Positions 16,330 through 27,707 of a DNA stretch of 64,000 bases are shown here, one piece after another (the first letter of the stretch is position 1; every line of letters starts with the position of its first letter). Both the position numbers and the translations under genes were made by a program. This DNA comes from Gemmatimonadota bacterium. GTDB lineage: Bacteria > Gemmatimonadota > Gemmatimonadetes > Gemmatimonadales > Gemmatimonadaceae. The notes below the pieces were generated by a model that was given only the letters and a program-made list of their open reading frames with translations, searched no databases and was not told where the DNA came from. The stretch is from contig JAIUOB010000005.1 in the NCBI GenBank assembly GCA_020161135.1, positions 372,001 through 436,000 of the forward strand, written 5' to 3'.

Positions 16330-17405
16330 GCGGCGCGGTGGACAATCCCGCCGCCGCGGCTGCGCCGGCCAGCGCCGCCCTCCGCGACCTCGTGCGGCGC
16401 CTGCCCAAGGCGGAGTTGCACTGTCATCTCGACGGGTCGCTGCGCCCCGCCACCCTGCTCGAGCTGAGCAGCGCGCGCGGCCTCGCCCTGCCGGCTACCA
16501 CCGCCGAGGCGCTCGGCGACTGGATGCGCGTGGATGACGCACGCAATCTCGAGGAGTACCTCGCGCGGTTCGGGCACACGCTGGCGGTCATGCAGCGCGC
16601 CGATGAACTCGAGCGCATCGCGCACGAGTTCGTGCTGGACGCGGCGCACGATGGCGTGCGCTACATCGAGGCGCGCTTCTGCCCGGCCCTCAACACGCGC
16701 GAGGGGCTGTCCGCGCACGACGTGCTGGTGGCGGTCCACAAGGGGCTCGCTCGCGGCGAGCGTGAGACCGGCACGGTGGCACGCATCATCGTCTGTGCGC
16801 TGCGCAGCCTGCCATGGCCGCACGCGCAGGAGATGGCCGAGGTGGCGGTGGCCGGGCGCGCGTTCGGCGTGGTGGCGTTCGACCTGGCCGGCGGCGAGCG
16901 GGGCAATCCCGCGTCGCTCCACGCGGCGGCGTTCGACTTTGCCCGGGCGCATGACCTCGCGGTCACGGTGCACGCCGGTGAGGGCGATGGCACGGCCAGC
17001 ATTCGCGAGGCGGTGCATCGCTGCGCGGCCGATCGCATCGGGCACGGGACGCGTCTCCACGAGGACAGCATGCTCGAGCAGTACGTCATCGATCGGCGCA
17101 TCCCGCTCGAGGTGTGCCCCACGAGCAATGTGCAGACGCGGGTCGTGCCGACCTTCGCGGCACATCCGCTGCGTCACTACGTCGACCGCGGCGCGGTCGT
17201 CACGATCAACACCGACAATCGCCTCATGAGCGGCGTTTCGCTCACCGACGAGTACGTGCACTGCGCGCAGCACCTCGGCTTCGACCCCGCGGCGCTCGGG
17301 GCGCTCGCTCTGGCGGGCTTCGACGCGTCGTTCGCACCGTTTGCGCTGCGGCAGCGCCTGCGTGACGAGGCCGCCCGCGAGATCGCGGCGCTGGTGGCCG
17401 CGTGA
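16326..17405 (+). CDS. add: Adenosine deaminase
   Basis: Converts adenosine or deoxyadenosine to inosine for purine salvage. It is 359 residues with the metal site LHCHLDGSLRP (His32, His34), catalytic HAGEGDG (His216, Glu219), RIGHGTRL (His240), CPTSN (264-268) and NTDNRL (Asp297). The last motif reads DN where many bacterial enzymes have DD, a variant also common in actinobacterial adenosine deaminases. The GTG start overlaps the stop of the small beta-grasp gene, and the stop overlaps the phosphorylase start (GTGA). Its product inosine is the substrate of the next gene. Confidence 0.95.
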   Translation: MSGAVDNPAAAAAPASAALRDLVRRLPKAELHCHLDGSLRPATLLELSSARGLALPATTAEALGDWMRVDDARNLEEYLARFGHTLAVMQRADELERIAHEFVLDAAHDGVRYIEARFCPALNTREGLSAHDVLVAVHKGLARGERETGTVARIIVCALRSLPWPHAQEMAEVAVAGRAFGVVAFDLAGGERGNPASLHAAAFDFARAHDLAVTVHAGEGDGTASIREAVHRCAADRIGHGTRLHEDSMLEQYVIDRRIPLEVCPTSNVQTRVVPTFAAHPLRHYVDRGAVVTINTDNRLMSGVSLTDEYVHCAQHLGFDPAALGALALAGFDASFAPFALRQRLRDEAAREIAALVAA

Positions 17406-18277
17406 CGGGACGCGCCTTCGAAACTGCCGACTTCGCCTCGCCCGAGGTGGGGTACGGCGCGGCCGCGGCGCGCACGGCCGCCGACCACATCCGACAGCAT
17501 GTCGGGAGCGACTTCGCCACACCCGTCTGCGGCATCGTGCTCGGTTCAGGGCTCGGCGGACTCGCCGAGCGCATTGCCAACCCCGTGCGCATTCCGTTCT
17601 CGCATATCCCGGGCTTCCCCGTGGCTACCGTCGCGGGACACGCCGGCCAACTGCTCGTCGGCACGCTGGCCAAGCGTCCGGTGGTGGCGCTGGCCGGCCG
17701 GTTCCACATGTACGAGGGGCACGATGCGGCGCTCGCCGCGTTTCCGGTGCGGGTGCTGCACGCGCTCGGTGCGCCGGTGTACGTCGCGTCCAACGCGGCG
17801 GGCGGGGTGCGCCGCACGTTCTCGGCCGGCGACCTGATGTGCATCGTCGATCACATCAACCTGATGTATCGCAACCCGCTCATCGGTGGTGTCGAACCCG
17901 GCGACGAACGCTTCCCCGACATGTCCGACCCGTACGACCCCGCGCTGCGTGCGCTGCTGCGCGAGAGTGCGGCCACGGTGGGTGTGGCGCTGCACGAAGG
18001 AGTCTACTGCGGACTGCTCGGCCCCACGTACGAGACGCCGGCGGAGGTGCGCATGCTCGAGCGCCTCGGCGTGGATGCCGTGGGCATGTCCACGGTGCCG
18101 GAGGTCATCGTGGCGCGCGCGCTGGGGATGCGCGCGGTGGCTGTCTCGTGCATCACGAACAAGGCCGCGGGGCTCACCGCCGAACGACTCAGCCATGCCG
18201 AAGTCATGGAAGCCGGCCGCGCCGTGGCGGCCGACTTCGAGGCCCTCATCACCGAGTTCGTGCGCCGGCTGCCGTAA
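17402..18277 (+). CDS. Purine nucleoside phosphorylase (trimeric, inosine/guanosine type)
   Basis: Splits inosine or guanosine with phosphate into base and ribose 1-phosphate. The 291-residue protein has the phosphate loop GIVLGSGLGGLA (44-55), GRFHMYEGH (99-107), SNAAGGV (130-136), GPTYETPAEVRM, VGMSTVPEV and CITNKAAG. These identify the class II trimeric family (PunA/DeoD type II) rather than hexameric DeoD. The start is GTG, overlapping the deaminase stop. Completes the nucleotide-to-base route begun by the secreted nucleotidase; a nucleoside importer is not visible in the window. Confidence 0.95.
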   Translation: MTGRAFETADFASPEVGYGAAAARTAADHIRQHVGSDFATPVCGIVLGSGLGGLAERIANPVRIPFSHIPGFPVATVAGHAGQLLVGTLAKRPVVALAGRFHMYEGHDAALAAFPVRVLHALGAPVYVASNAAGGVRRTFSAGDLMCIVDHINLMYRNPLIGGVEPGDERFPDMSDPYDPALRALLRESAATVGVALHEGVYCGLLGPTYETPAEVRMLERLGVDAVGMSTVPEVIVARALGMRAVAVSCITNKAAGLTAERLSHAEVMEAGRAVAADFEALITEFVRRLP

Positions 18278-18298
18278 CGGCCGCGGTAATGCCTGGCG

Positions 18299-19129
18299 TC
18301 AGCGGCTGCGGGCCCTCGGAAGGCTCAGCAGCCGCGCCTTGAAGTTCTGGAAGCCCCGCGTGTCGCGCGTGAGCGAGGACAGCACGATCGGGTCGATCTT
18401 CGCGATGTCCTGTTCGGTCTCTCGCACGCGGCTTTCCTCCATCGGGTGCGACGCGAACCACGCGTCGAGCGCGCCGGGGCTGCGCTCGCGCTCGCGAATG
18501 AGGATGCGGAACATGCTGGGCATGCCGCGCGGATCGATGCCGGCGCGTGAGACGAACTTGACCCCGTAGCGATCGGCCTCGGTTTCGTCGTCGCGGCTGA
18601 ACTTGGCGAAGCCGGCGGACAGCACCGCCTGGGTGCCCATGCCCGCCGCGCCGGAACAGAGGCTCGGCACGACGATGCAGCCGAAGGTCACGCCGACGTT
18701 GGCGCGCTGTGCGGCCGCCATCTGCTTCATGCTGTGCCGCTGCGTCACGTGCGCGATCTCGTGCCCGATGACGCCAGCCAGCTCGGACATGTTCGTGGTC
18801 CGCTCGATGAGCCCGCGGTACACGTAGATGTGCCCGCCCGGCACCGCGAAGGCGTTGATCTCGTCCTGGTTGATGACGTTGAAGCGCCACGTCAGGTTGC
18901 GGTCGTCCACCACGCGCGCGATCGAATCGCCGAGCAGGTTGATGTACCGCTCGATCTCGGGGTCGCGCAGCACCGGCAGCTGCTGCTCGATCTGCTGCGC
19001 GTACTGATTGCCCATCTGCACTTCTTCGGCCGTATTGGGCACGCAGCCGGTGCCCAGCGCCGCGGCCAGCAGCGCTGCGATGGGCAGGATCCGTCGGGCC
19101 ACCGGGGTGGCGTGCGGAGCGCGCGTCAT
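18299..19129 (-). CDS. M48-family metalloprotease lipoprotein (BepA/LoiP-like)
   Basis: A 276-residue predicted lipoprotein (signal peptide ending LGTGC, Cys29) with the zinc protease motif HEIAHVTQRH (His123, Glu124, His127) and downstream third-ligand region DETEADRYG. It also has the family segments NAFAVPGGHIYVYRGLI and FASHPMEESR. M48 lipoproteins of this type act in the periplasm on misassembled outer-membrane proteins. No TPR domain follows, so it is closer to LoiP/YcaL than to full-length BepA. It is convergent with the phosphorylase gene, with only about 21 bp between. Confidence 0.9.
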   Translation of the reverse strand: MTRAPHATPVARRILPIAALLAAALGTGCVPNTAEEVQMGNQYAQQIEQQLPVLRDPEIERYINLLGDSIARVVDDRNLTWRFNVINQDEINAFAVPGGHIYVYRGLIERTTNMSELAGVIGHEIAHVTQRHSMKQMAAAQRANVGVTFGCIVVPSLCSGAAGMGTQAVLSAGFAKFSRDDETEADRYGVKFVSRAGIDPRGMPSMFRILIRERERSPGALDAWFASHPMEESRVRETEQDIAKIDPIVLSSLTRDTRGFQNFKARLLSLPRARSR

Positions 19130-19312
19130 GTCGTCAGGACTCCTCGTTCGCTAACGTTCTCGGGTGTTCCGCATCCTCGTACCCCAGACGCCGGCGGGCG
19201 TTGCCGTCCGTCCCTGCCGTTGGTCGCGCCGCGATGCGCCGGCGCTGTGGCGCCCGTCGCTGGCGCGCCCGCTGCCGTCCGCACGTGCCCGTCAGGCGGT
19301 CGAGGTGCGCCG

Positions 19313-20080
19313 GTGAAGCTACTCACGCTGGCGCGCGACCTGCAGCGACGCAAAGCCCGCGAGCGGACCGGGAGCTTCGTGGCCGAAGGGGTGCGCGCGG
19401 TCGAGGAACTGCTCGCCTCGCCACTGGCGGTCGCCGGCGTGCTGGTGGGCCACGCGGCGGCACAGGAGCCGCGCGTACTCGCCATCGCCGAGCAGGCGGG
19501 TGCACGGGGCGTGGCGGTGCTCACCGTGTCCGACGCCGAGTTCGCAAGTGCGGCCGACACCGAGGCGCCGCAGGGGGTGCTGGCCGTGGGTGCGATCCCC
19601 GCGTGGACGCTCCCCACGGCCAACGGGCCCCTCCGGTGGCTCGTGGTCGACGCGCTGCAGGATCCGGGCAACCTGGGCACCATCATCCGCTCCGCGGCGG
19701 CGCTCGGGGTGGACGGTACCATCCTGCTCCCCGGCACCGTCGACCCGTGGAATGCCAAGGTGGTGCGTGGGGCCATGGGCACGCTCTTCCGGCATCCGGT
19801 CGTGGCGCTCTCCTGGGAGGCGTGTGCCGCCGCCTGTCGGGAGCATGGCGTGGCACTTTGGGCGGCCGCTGCCGACGGCGACCCGGTGGGCGGCCCGCTG
19901 GCCGCGGCCCCGGAGCGACTGGCCCTGGTGGTGGGTAACGAGGGGGCGGGGGTGTCGGCGGCCGTGCTGGCGGGCGCTCAGCGCCGGGTCGCGATTCCCA
20001 TGACCCCCGGCGTCGAGTCGCTCAACGCCGCGGTCGCCACCGGCATCCTGCTCTTCGCCCTGCGCCCCCAACCGGCGTGA
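19313..20080 (+). CDS. SpoU/TrmH-family RNA 2'-O-methyltransferase
   Basis: A 255-residue SPOUT methyltransferase that uses S-adenosylmethionine to methylate ribose 2'-OH in rRNA or tRNA. The N-terminal RNA-binding substrate domain (about 1-95, with RTGSFVAEGVRAVEELL) is followed by the knot: motif 1 LQDPGNLGTIIRSA, motif 2 LVVGNEGAGVS and motif 3 IPMTPGVESLNAAVATGILLF. This layout suits RlmB/TsnR-like enzymes, but the exact target nucleotide cannot be read. The GTG start at 19313 is preceded by GAGGTG at good spacing, which decides it over longer frames. A short gap precedes pilD. Confidence 0.9.
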   Translation: MKLLTLARDLQRRKARERTGSFVAEGVRAVEELLASPLAVAGVLVGHAAAQEPRVLAIAEQAGARGVAVLTVSDAEFASAADTEAPQGVLAVGAIPAWTLPTANGPLRWLVVDALQDPGNLGTIIRSAAALGVDGTILLPGTVDPWNAKVVRGAMGTLFRHPVVALSWEACAAACREHGVALWAAAADGDPVGGPLAAAPERLALVVGNEGAGVSAAVLAGAQRRVAIPMTPGVESLNAAVATGILLFALRPQPA

Positions 20081-20122
20081 TGGCGGTCGTGGCCTGCTGC
20101 GCGCGTCAATCGTCCTTGGCAC

Positions 20123-21025
20123 ATGCAAGCTGACCCTTTTGCGGGCGTGCAGTACGACGGCGCGCTGACCGCCGGCCTCATGGGAAGTCTCACGCTGGCC
20201 GATGCGCTGCTGCTGTTCGGCTTCGTCTTCGTGCTGGGCGCCTGTGTGGGCTCCTTCCTCAACGTCTGCATCGCGCGCTGGCCGCTCGACCTGAGCGTCA
20301 TGCGCCCGCCGTCGCGCTGCCCGCGCTGCGAGCGGCGCATCGCATGGCACGAGAACATCCCGTTGCTCAGTTGGTTGCTGCTGCGCGGCAAGTGTCGCGG
20401 CTGCGCGCTCCCCATCTCGGTGCAGTACCCGCTCGTCGAGCTGCTGGTCGCGCTGGGATGGGTGGCTGCGTTCCGCGCCTTTGGCGTGACCTTCGAGGCG
20501 CTGCGGGTGGCCATCTTCGGCACGATCCTCTTCGGCATCGCGGTCACCGACTTCAAGCACTATCTCATCCCCGACGGCTTCACCGTGTCGGGGCTGGTGC
20601 TCATGCTGCTCTTCGCGGTCGCCCACCTGTTCAGCGATGACGCCAGCCGATTCGCGACGCCGTGGCCCGCGTTCCTCGGCGCGTGTGTCGGTGCCGGCGC
20701 CATCACGCTCATCGGCTGGCTGGCCGAGGTCATCATGAAGCGTGAGGCGATGGGCTTCGGGGACACGACGCTCATGGCGGTGGTGGGGGCGGCGGTGGGC
20801 GCCGAGCGTGCGCTGCTCACCATCATTGCCGGCGCGTTCGTCGGGGCCGTCGTGTTCCTCGTCATCGTCGGCCCGATCGTGAAGCTGCGCAGCATGCGCC
20901 GTGGCGAGCCGTTCGCCTTTCCCGACGTGCCGTTCGGTGTGTTCCTTGCGCCCGCCGCGATGCTCACCTTGCTTTGGGGAGATGCGCTGATCGCGTGGTA
21001 CCTGCAGCGCGCCTTCACCGCTTGA
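20123..21025 (+). CDS. pilD: Prepilin leader peptidase / N-methyltransferase (A24 family)
   Basis: Cleaves and methylates type IV pilin or pseudopilin precursors at the inner membrane. The 300-residue protein has about eight hydrophobic segments, GSFLNVCIARWP, two zinc-type CxxC pairs (CPRC, CRGC) in the cytoplasmic loop, and both catalytic aspartates in TDFKHYLIPD and GFGDTTLM. With the CxxC loop intact it should be bifunctional. No pilin or secretion genes adjoin it; it lies between a methyltransferase gene and an HExxH lipoprotein gene, the latter starting 8 bp downstream. Confidence 0.93.
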   Translation: MQADPFAGVQYDGALTAGLMGSLTLADALLLFGFVFVLGACVGSFLNVCIARWPLDLSVMRPPSRCPRCERRIAWHENIPLLSWLLLRGKCRGCALPISVQYPLVELLVALGWVAAFRAFGVTFEALRVAIFGTILFGIAVTDFKHYLIPDGFTVSGLVLMLLFAVAHLFSDDASRFATPWPAFLGACVGAGAITLIGWLAEVIMKREAMGFGDTTLMAVVGAAVGAERALLTIIAGAFVGAVVFLVIVGPIVKLRSMRRGEPFAFPDVPFGVFLAPAAMLTLLWGDALIAWYLQRAFTA

Positions 21026-21033
21026 GTCCCGCC

Positions 21034-22329
21034 ATGCACCTCCCCGTGCCCCGTTTGCCGCGCATGGTCGCGGCGCTGCTGCTGTGCGGCGTTGCCGCTG
21101 CCTGCGATCGTCCCGCTACCGGCAAGGACGCCTACGCCGCGCTGGTCGCGAAGTACGTGCCGCGCATCGAGGAGACGGTCGGGCTGCCGTTCAAGACGCC
21201 GCCCAAGCTCGAGACAAAGAGCAAGGCCGAGGTGGCCGCCTTCGTGCGCAAGCAGCTCGAGAGCGCACGCGGCCAGGCGCAGGTGGCGGGGCAGGAATCG
21301 GTGTACCGCCTGCTGGGGATGATTCCCGACACCCTGCAACTGGGCGCGCTGCTGCAGCGCCTGCTCGAGGAGCAGATCGTCGGTTACTACGATCCCGCGA
21401 CGAAGGTGCTGTACGTCGTCGACGGTGCCCCCGAGGCGTTGCTCGAACAGACGGTCTCGCACGAACTGGTGCACGCGCTGCAGGACCAGTACGTGCGCAT
21501 CGACTCCATCCAGGAGGCCACCGACGCCGCCGACCGGCAGGTCGCGGCGCAGGCGGTGCTGGAAGGGCAGGCGGTGTTCGTGCAGTTGCGTGTCGACGGC
21601 GGCGCCGGCCCGATGCTCAAGATGCCGGGCGGCTGGGATCGCATTCGCGACCAGATTCGCGACGGCTCGGTGGGCATGCCGGTGTTCGCGTCGGCGCCTC
21701 GGAGTGTGCGCGAAGGGCTGCTCTTTCCGTACCTCGGCGGCGCCGACTTCGTGCGGCGCTTCATCGCGCAGCGGCCGGAGAAGGAGCTCCTGGGCGACCT
21801 CCCCGTCTCCACGCGACAGATCCTGAGCGACGCCGCGTACTTCACGGCCGACAGCGCGCGCGTGCGACCGGTGTCGGTCACGCTCCCCGCGCCCAAGGCG
21901 GGCACGGTGACGTTCACGAACGAGATGGGCGAGTTCGAGACGCGCCTCGCCTTGGGGCAATACCAACGCAACGAGGAGGATGTGCGTCGCGCTGCCGGCG
22001 GCCTCGCCGGCGATCGCTTCGCCGTGATCAGGACGGCGGCCGGTGATGCCCTCGTGTGGGCCACGGCGTGGGATTCGCCGGTCGATGGCGCGGACTTCCT
22101 GGACGTCATGGGCGACACGGCGCGTCGTCGCTATGGTCTCGGGCGGCAGGACCCGGTGCCCGGCGCCACCACGCGCCGCTACGACGTGCCGGCCAGCGCC
22201 AAGCGGGGGGCGCGCACTGTCACCCTCGCGCTGGAACAGGTCGACGGACGCGCCGTAGTGGTCTACATGGACACCCCGGCTGGAACGCCTGCCCCCCTCG
22301 ACGCTTCCCGCATCACCGTTGGCCGCTGA
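21034..22329 (+). CDS. Predicted HExxH zinc-peptidase-like lipoprotein
   Basis: A 431-residue predicted lipoprotein (signal peptide ending AAAC, Cys24). The sequence SHELVHALQD (142-151) carries His143, Glu144 and His147, and AVLEGQAV (Glu177) sits where a gluzincin-type third ligand would be expected. Upstream is EQIVGYYDPATKVLYVV, seen in conserved uncharacterised proteins of this kind. I do not recognise a named family; peptidase activity is an inference from the motif. Its start is 8 bp after pilD and its stop overlaps the start of the DUF445 gene, suggesting co-expression. Confidence 0.8.
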   Translation: MHLPVPRLPRMVAALLLCGVAAACDRPATGKDAYAALVAKYVPRIEETVGLPFKTPPKLETKSKAEVAAFVRKQLESARGQAQVAGQESVYRLLGMIPDTLQLGALLQRLLEEQIVGYYDPATKVLYVVDGAPEALLEQTVSHELVHALQDQYVRIDSIQEATDAADRQVAAQAVLEGQAVFVQLRVDGGAGPMLKMPGGWDRIRDQIRDGSVGMPVFASAPRSVREGLLFPYLGGADFVRRFIAQRPEKELLGDLPVSTRQILSDAAYFTADSARVRPVSVTLPAPKAGTVTFTNEMGEFETRLALGQYQRNEEDVRRAAGGLAGDRFAVIRTAAGDALVWATAWDSPVDGADFLDVMGDTARRRYGLGRQDPVPGATTRRYDVPASAKRGARTVTLALEQVDGRAVVVYMDTPAGTPAPLDASRITVGR

Positions 22330-23650
22330 CGTCACCGATCCGCGCGCTGGCGCCTCCGGCGTCGCGCTGAACAGCGAGTTGCCGGCCGCACTGCGCCTCA
22401 CGCCGGACGACGAGGTGCGGCGCGTCCGCCTCGTGCAGATGAAGCGCGTCGCCGCGGCGCTGCTCATCGTCGTGGCCGTGCTGTTCGTCGTCGCGCGCCT
22501 GCTCGAGGCGCGCTATCCGTGGCTGGGCGCAGTGCGTGCCTTCAGCGAGGCGGCCATGGTGGGTGGCATCGCCGACTGGTTCGCCGTCACCGCGCTCTTC
22601 CGCCACCCGATGGGCATCCCGATCCCGCACACGGCCATCGTGCCGTCGCGCAAGGATCGCATCGGCACCGCGCTCGGCAATTTCGTGCAGCGCAACTTCC
22701 TGACGCGCGAGGTGGTGGCGGGGAAGCTCGCGGCCATGCGTCTGGGCGAGCGGGCGGCGCAGTGGCTCGCGCGTCCGGAGAACAGCCGGCGGCTCGCGCG
22801 CGCGGCGGCCCATGGCCTCGCCGGCGCCGCCAATGTGCTGCGCGACGAGGAGGTGCAGGAGCTCGTCGATCGCGGCATCGTCGAACGGCTGCGCAAGATG
22901 CAGGCGGCGCCGCTCATGGCGCGGCTGTTCACGCTCGTCACCGACGGCGACCGGCACCAGGCCCTGCTCGATGACGCGCTGCGCCTCGCGGCGCGCTTCC
23001 TCGGAGAGAACGAGACGCTCATCCGCGAGCGCATTCGCGAGGAAAGTCCGTGGTGGGTACCGGGGGCGGTCGACAACCGGCTCGCGGACAAGATCGTGGC
23101 GGGTGTCGAGAACACGCTGGTGGCGGTCGCCGCCGACCCCAACCATCCGCTGCGCGCACGCTACGACGAGGCCGTCGAGCGCTTCGTGACCAACCTGCGC
23201 GAGAATCCGGCCACCATCGCGCGCGCCGAGCAGATGAAGCTCGACCTGCTTGCGCACCCCAGCGTCGCGGAGTTCTCGCGCGAGGTGTGGGGTGACGTGA
23301 AGGAGCGGCTCGCGGGATACGCGCAGCGACTCGCCGACGACACCGAAGCCGAGCCCGACCAGCTCGAACGCTGGCTCGCGGGGCTGGGCGAGAAGGTGCT
23401 CGTCGACCCTGCGCTGGCGGAGAAGGTGAACGGCTGGATCGCCGAGCTGGTGACGTACTCCGTGGAGCAGGCGCGCGAGGAGGTGGCCCGCCTCATCGCC
23501 GCCACCGTGGCGGCGTGGGACGCCGACGCGACCTCACGCAAGATCGAGCTGCAGATCGGGCGCGACCTGCAGTTCATCCGCATCAACGGCACACTCGTCG
23601 GCGGGCTCGTCGGCCTGTTGCTGTACGGCCTGGGGCACGCGCTGGGGTAG
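22319..23650 (+). CDS. DUF445 family membrane protein (YjiN-like)
   Basis: A 443-residue protein with an N-terminal membrane helix (about 42-62), the conserved GGIADWFAVTALFRHPMGIP block and long amphipathic helical stretches. A second hydrophobic segment near the C-terminus (GTLVGGLVGLLLYGLGHAL) completes the usual DUF445 layout. The function of the family is unknown; it may be an inner-membrane scaffold. The TTG at 22319 is chosen because the family usually has about 20 polar residues before the first helix and it overlaps the upstream stop by 11 bases; an ATG at 22439 would remove these. It is convergent with lon. Confidence 0.87.
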   Translation: MAADVTDPRAGASGVALNSELPAALRLTPDDEVRRVRLVQMKRVAAALLIVVAVLFVVARLLEARYPWLGAVRAFSEAAMVGGIADWFAVTALFRHPMGIPIPHTAIVPSRKDRIGTALGNFVQRNFLTREVVAGKLAAMRLGERAAQWLARPENSRRLARAAAHGLAGAANVLRDEEVQELVDRGIVERLRKMQAAPLMARLFTLVTDGDRHQALLDDALRLAARFLGENETLIRERIREESPWWVPGAVDNRLADKIVAGVENTLVAVAADPNHPLRARYDEAVERFVTNLRENPATIARAEQMKLDLLAHPSVAEFSREVWGDVKERLAGYAQRLADDTEAEPDQLERWLAGLGEKVLVDPALAEKVNGWIAELVTYSVEQAREEVARLIAATVAAWDADATSRKIELQIGRDLQFIRINGTLVGGLVGLLLYGLGHALG

Positions 23651-23664
23651 CGCGGGCGATTGCC

Positions 23665-26109
<2,445 letters not shown>

Positions 26110-26312
26110 GGCGAGGGAGGAGAGGCGGCTGGGAGGTCTCGACACGGTCGGAGTGAGGGGTATGCCGGGGCAATCTAGGAGCCGCAGGGGCAGGCGACTA
26201 CCGCGTCGGCCCGGTCCCGCGCCACGGGCGGCACGGGACGCGCCCGGTCGGTGACATGGCGCACAGCGGCCCGCCAGTGGCACCCGCCCCCGGCCCATGT
26301 CAGTTTGCAGGC

Positions 26313-27671
26313 ATGTTCGATGAACTGACAGACAAACTCGGCAACGTCTTCGCCAAGCTGCGCGGGCGTGGCGTCCTCACCGAAGCGGACATCAAGGAGG
26401 GCATGCGCGAGGTGCGCCGCGTCCTCCTCGAGGCCGACGTGAACTTCGCGCTCACCCGCGAGTTCCTCGAGAAGGTCGAGAAGAAGGCGGTCGGCGTGCT
26501 GCAGCTCAAGAGCGTGCAGCCGGCGCAACAGCTCGTGAAGATTGTGCACGACGAGCTCACTGCCATGCTCGGCGAGCGGCGCGAAGGGCTCCGCATGAGC
26601 ACCGTGCCGCCGACCATCATCATGATGGTCGGCCTCCAGGGCTCGGGTAAGACGACCACCGCCGGCAAGCTCGCGCGCAAGCTCAAGCTCGAGCACAAGA
26701 GCTCTCGGCTCGTCGCGGCCGACGTGTATCGGCCGGCCGCCATCGACCAGCTCGAGACCCTCGGCAAGGCGCTCGACGTGCCGGTCTACGCGGATCGCAC
26801 CACGCAGGATGTGGTGAAGATCGCGCGGGCCGGCATCGACCAGGCGACGCGCGCACGCGATCGCGTCGTCATCGTCGACACGGCGGGCCGCCTGCAGATC
26901 GACGCCGACATGATGGACGAGCTGACCCGCCTCAAGGCGGCCATCAAGCCCGACGAGATCCTCTTCGTGGCCGACGGCATGACCGGCCAGGAGGCGGTGA
27001 AGATTGCGCAGGGCTTCGATCAGGCGCTGGCGCTCACCGGCGTGATCCTCACGAAGCTCGACGGCGATGCACGCGGTGGTGCGGCGCTGTCGATCTACGG
27101 GGTGCTCAAGAAGCCCATCAAGTACATCGGCGTGGGCGAGAAGCCCGATGCGCTCGAGGAGTTCCACCCCGAGCGCATGGCCGGCCGCATCCTGCAGATG
27201 GGCGACATCGTGTCGCTCGTCGAGAAGGCGCAGACGGCGTTCGATGTGGACGAGGCCAAGAAGCTCGAGAAGAAGGTCCGCAAGGAAGGGATGGACCTCG
27301 AGGACTTCCTCTCGGCCATGCGCCAAATGCAGAAGCTCGGCCCCTTCGAGAACCTCCTGAAGATGCTGCCGGGGGTGAACCCGAAGATGCTCAAGGACGT
27401 CAAGATGGACCCCAAGCGCATGAAGCACGTCGAGGCCATCGTGTTGTCCATGACGCCGCAGGAGCGCAAGAAGCCGGAGCTGCTGAACGGCTCACGTCGT
27501 GCGCGCATTGCCAAGGGGTGCGGACGGCCGGTGAGCGAGGTGAATCGCCTGCTCGAGCAGTTCCGCGAGATGCAGAAGATGATGAAGAAGATGGGCGGCG
27601 GCGCGGGCGGAAAGGGCGGCGGCATGCCCCGCCTTCCCTTTGGCGGCGGCGGAATGTTCGGGATGCGCTGA
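26313..27671 (+). CDS. ffh: Signal recognition particle GTPase Ffh (SRP54)
   Basis: Binds signal sequences on ribosomes and targets membrane proteins to FtsY and the translocon. The 452-residue protein has the N domain, a GTPase domain with GLQGSGKTTTAGKLA (about 106-120), DTAGRLQIDADMMDEL and TKLDGDARGG, and an M domain with the RNA-binding region SRRARIAKGCGRPVSEVN. The tail is Gly/Met-rich. All three domains are complete. I could not locate the 4.5S RNA gene in the window. Confidence 0.98.
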   Translation: MFDELTDKLGNVFAKLRGRGVLTEADIKEGMREVRRVLLEADVNFALTREFLEKVEKKAVGVLQLKSVQPAQQLVKIVHDELTAMLGERREGLRMSTVPPTIIMMVGLQGSGKTTTAGKLARKLKLEHKSSRLVAADVYRPAAIDQLETLGKALDVPVYADRTTQDVVKIARAGIDQATRARDRVVIVDTAGRLQIDADMMDELTRLKAAIKPDEILFVADGMTGQEAVKIAQGFDQALALTGVILTKLDGDARGGAALSIYGVLKKPIKYIGVGEKPDALEEFHPERMAGRILQMGDIVSLVEKAQTAFDVDEAKKLEKKVRKEGMDLEDFLSAMRQMQKLGPFENLLKMLPGVNPKMLKDVKMDPKRMKHVEAIVLSMTPQERKKPELLNGSRRARIAKGCGRPVSEVNRLLEQFREMQKMMKKMGGGAGGKGGGMPRLPFGGGGMFGMR

Positions 27672-27689
27672 CCGGCGGCAAATCGCCGG
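27672..27689 (+). terminator. Short hairpin directly after ffh
   Basis: CCGGCG / CGCCGG stem with a 6-base GCAAAT loop beginning immediately after the ffh stop codon. There is no T-tract. It may be a weak terminator between ffh and the convergent gene. Confidence 0.35.
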
Positions 27690-27707
27690 GCAGCGCGCGC
27701 GGAGCGT

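Noticed and set aside
26110..26312. Heat-shock element (CIRCE) in the lon/ffh intergenic region
   Set aside because: No TTAGCACTC-type inverted repeat is present.
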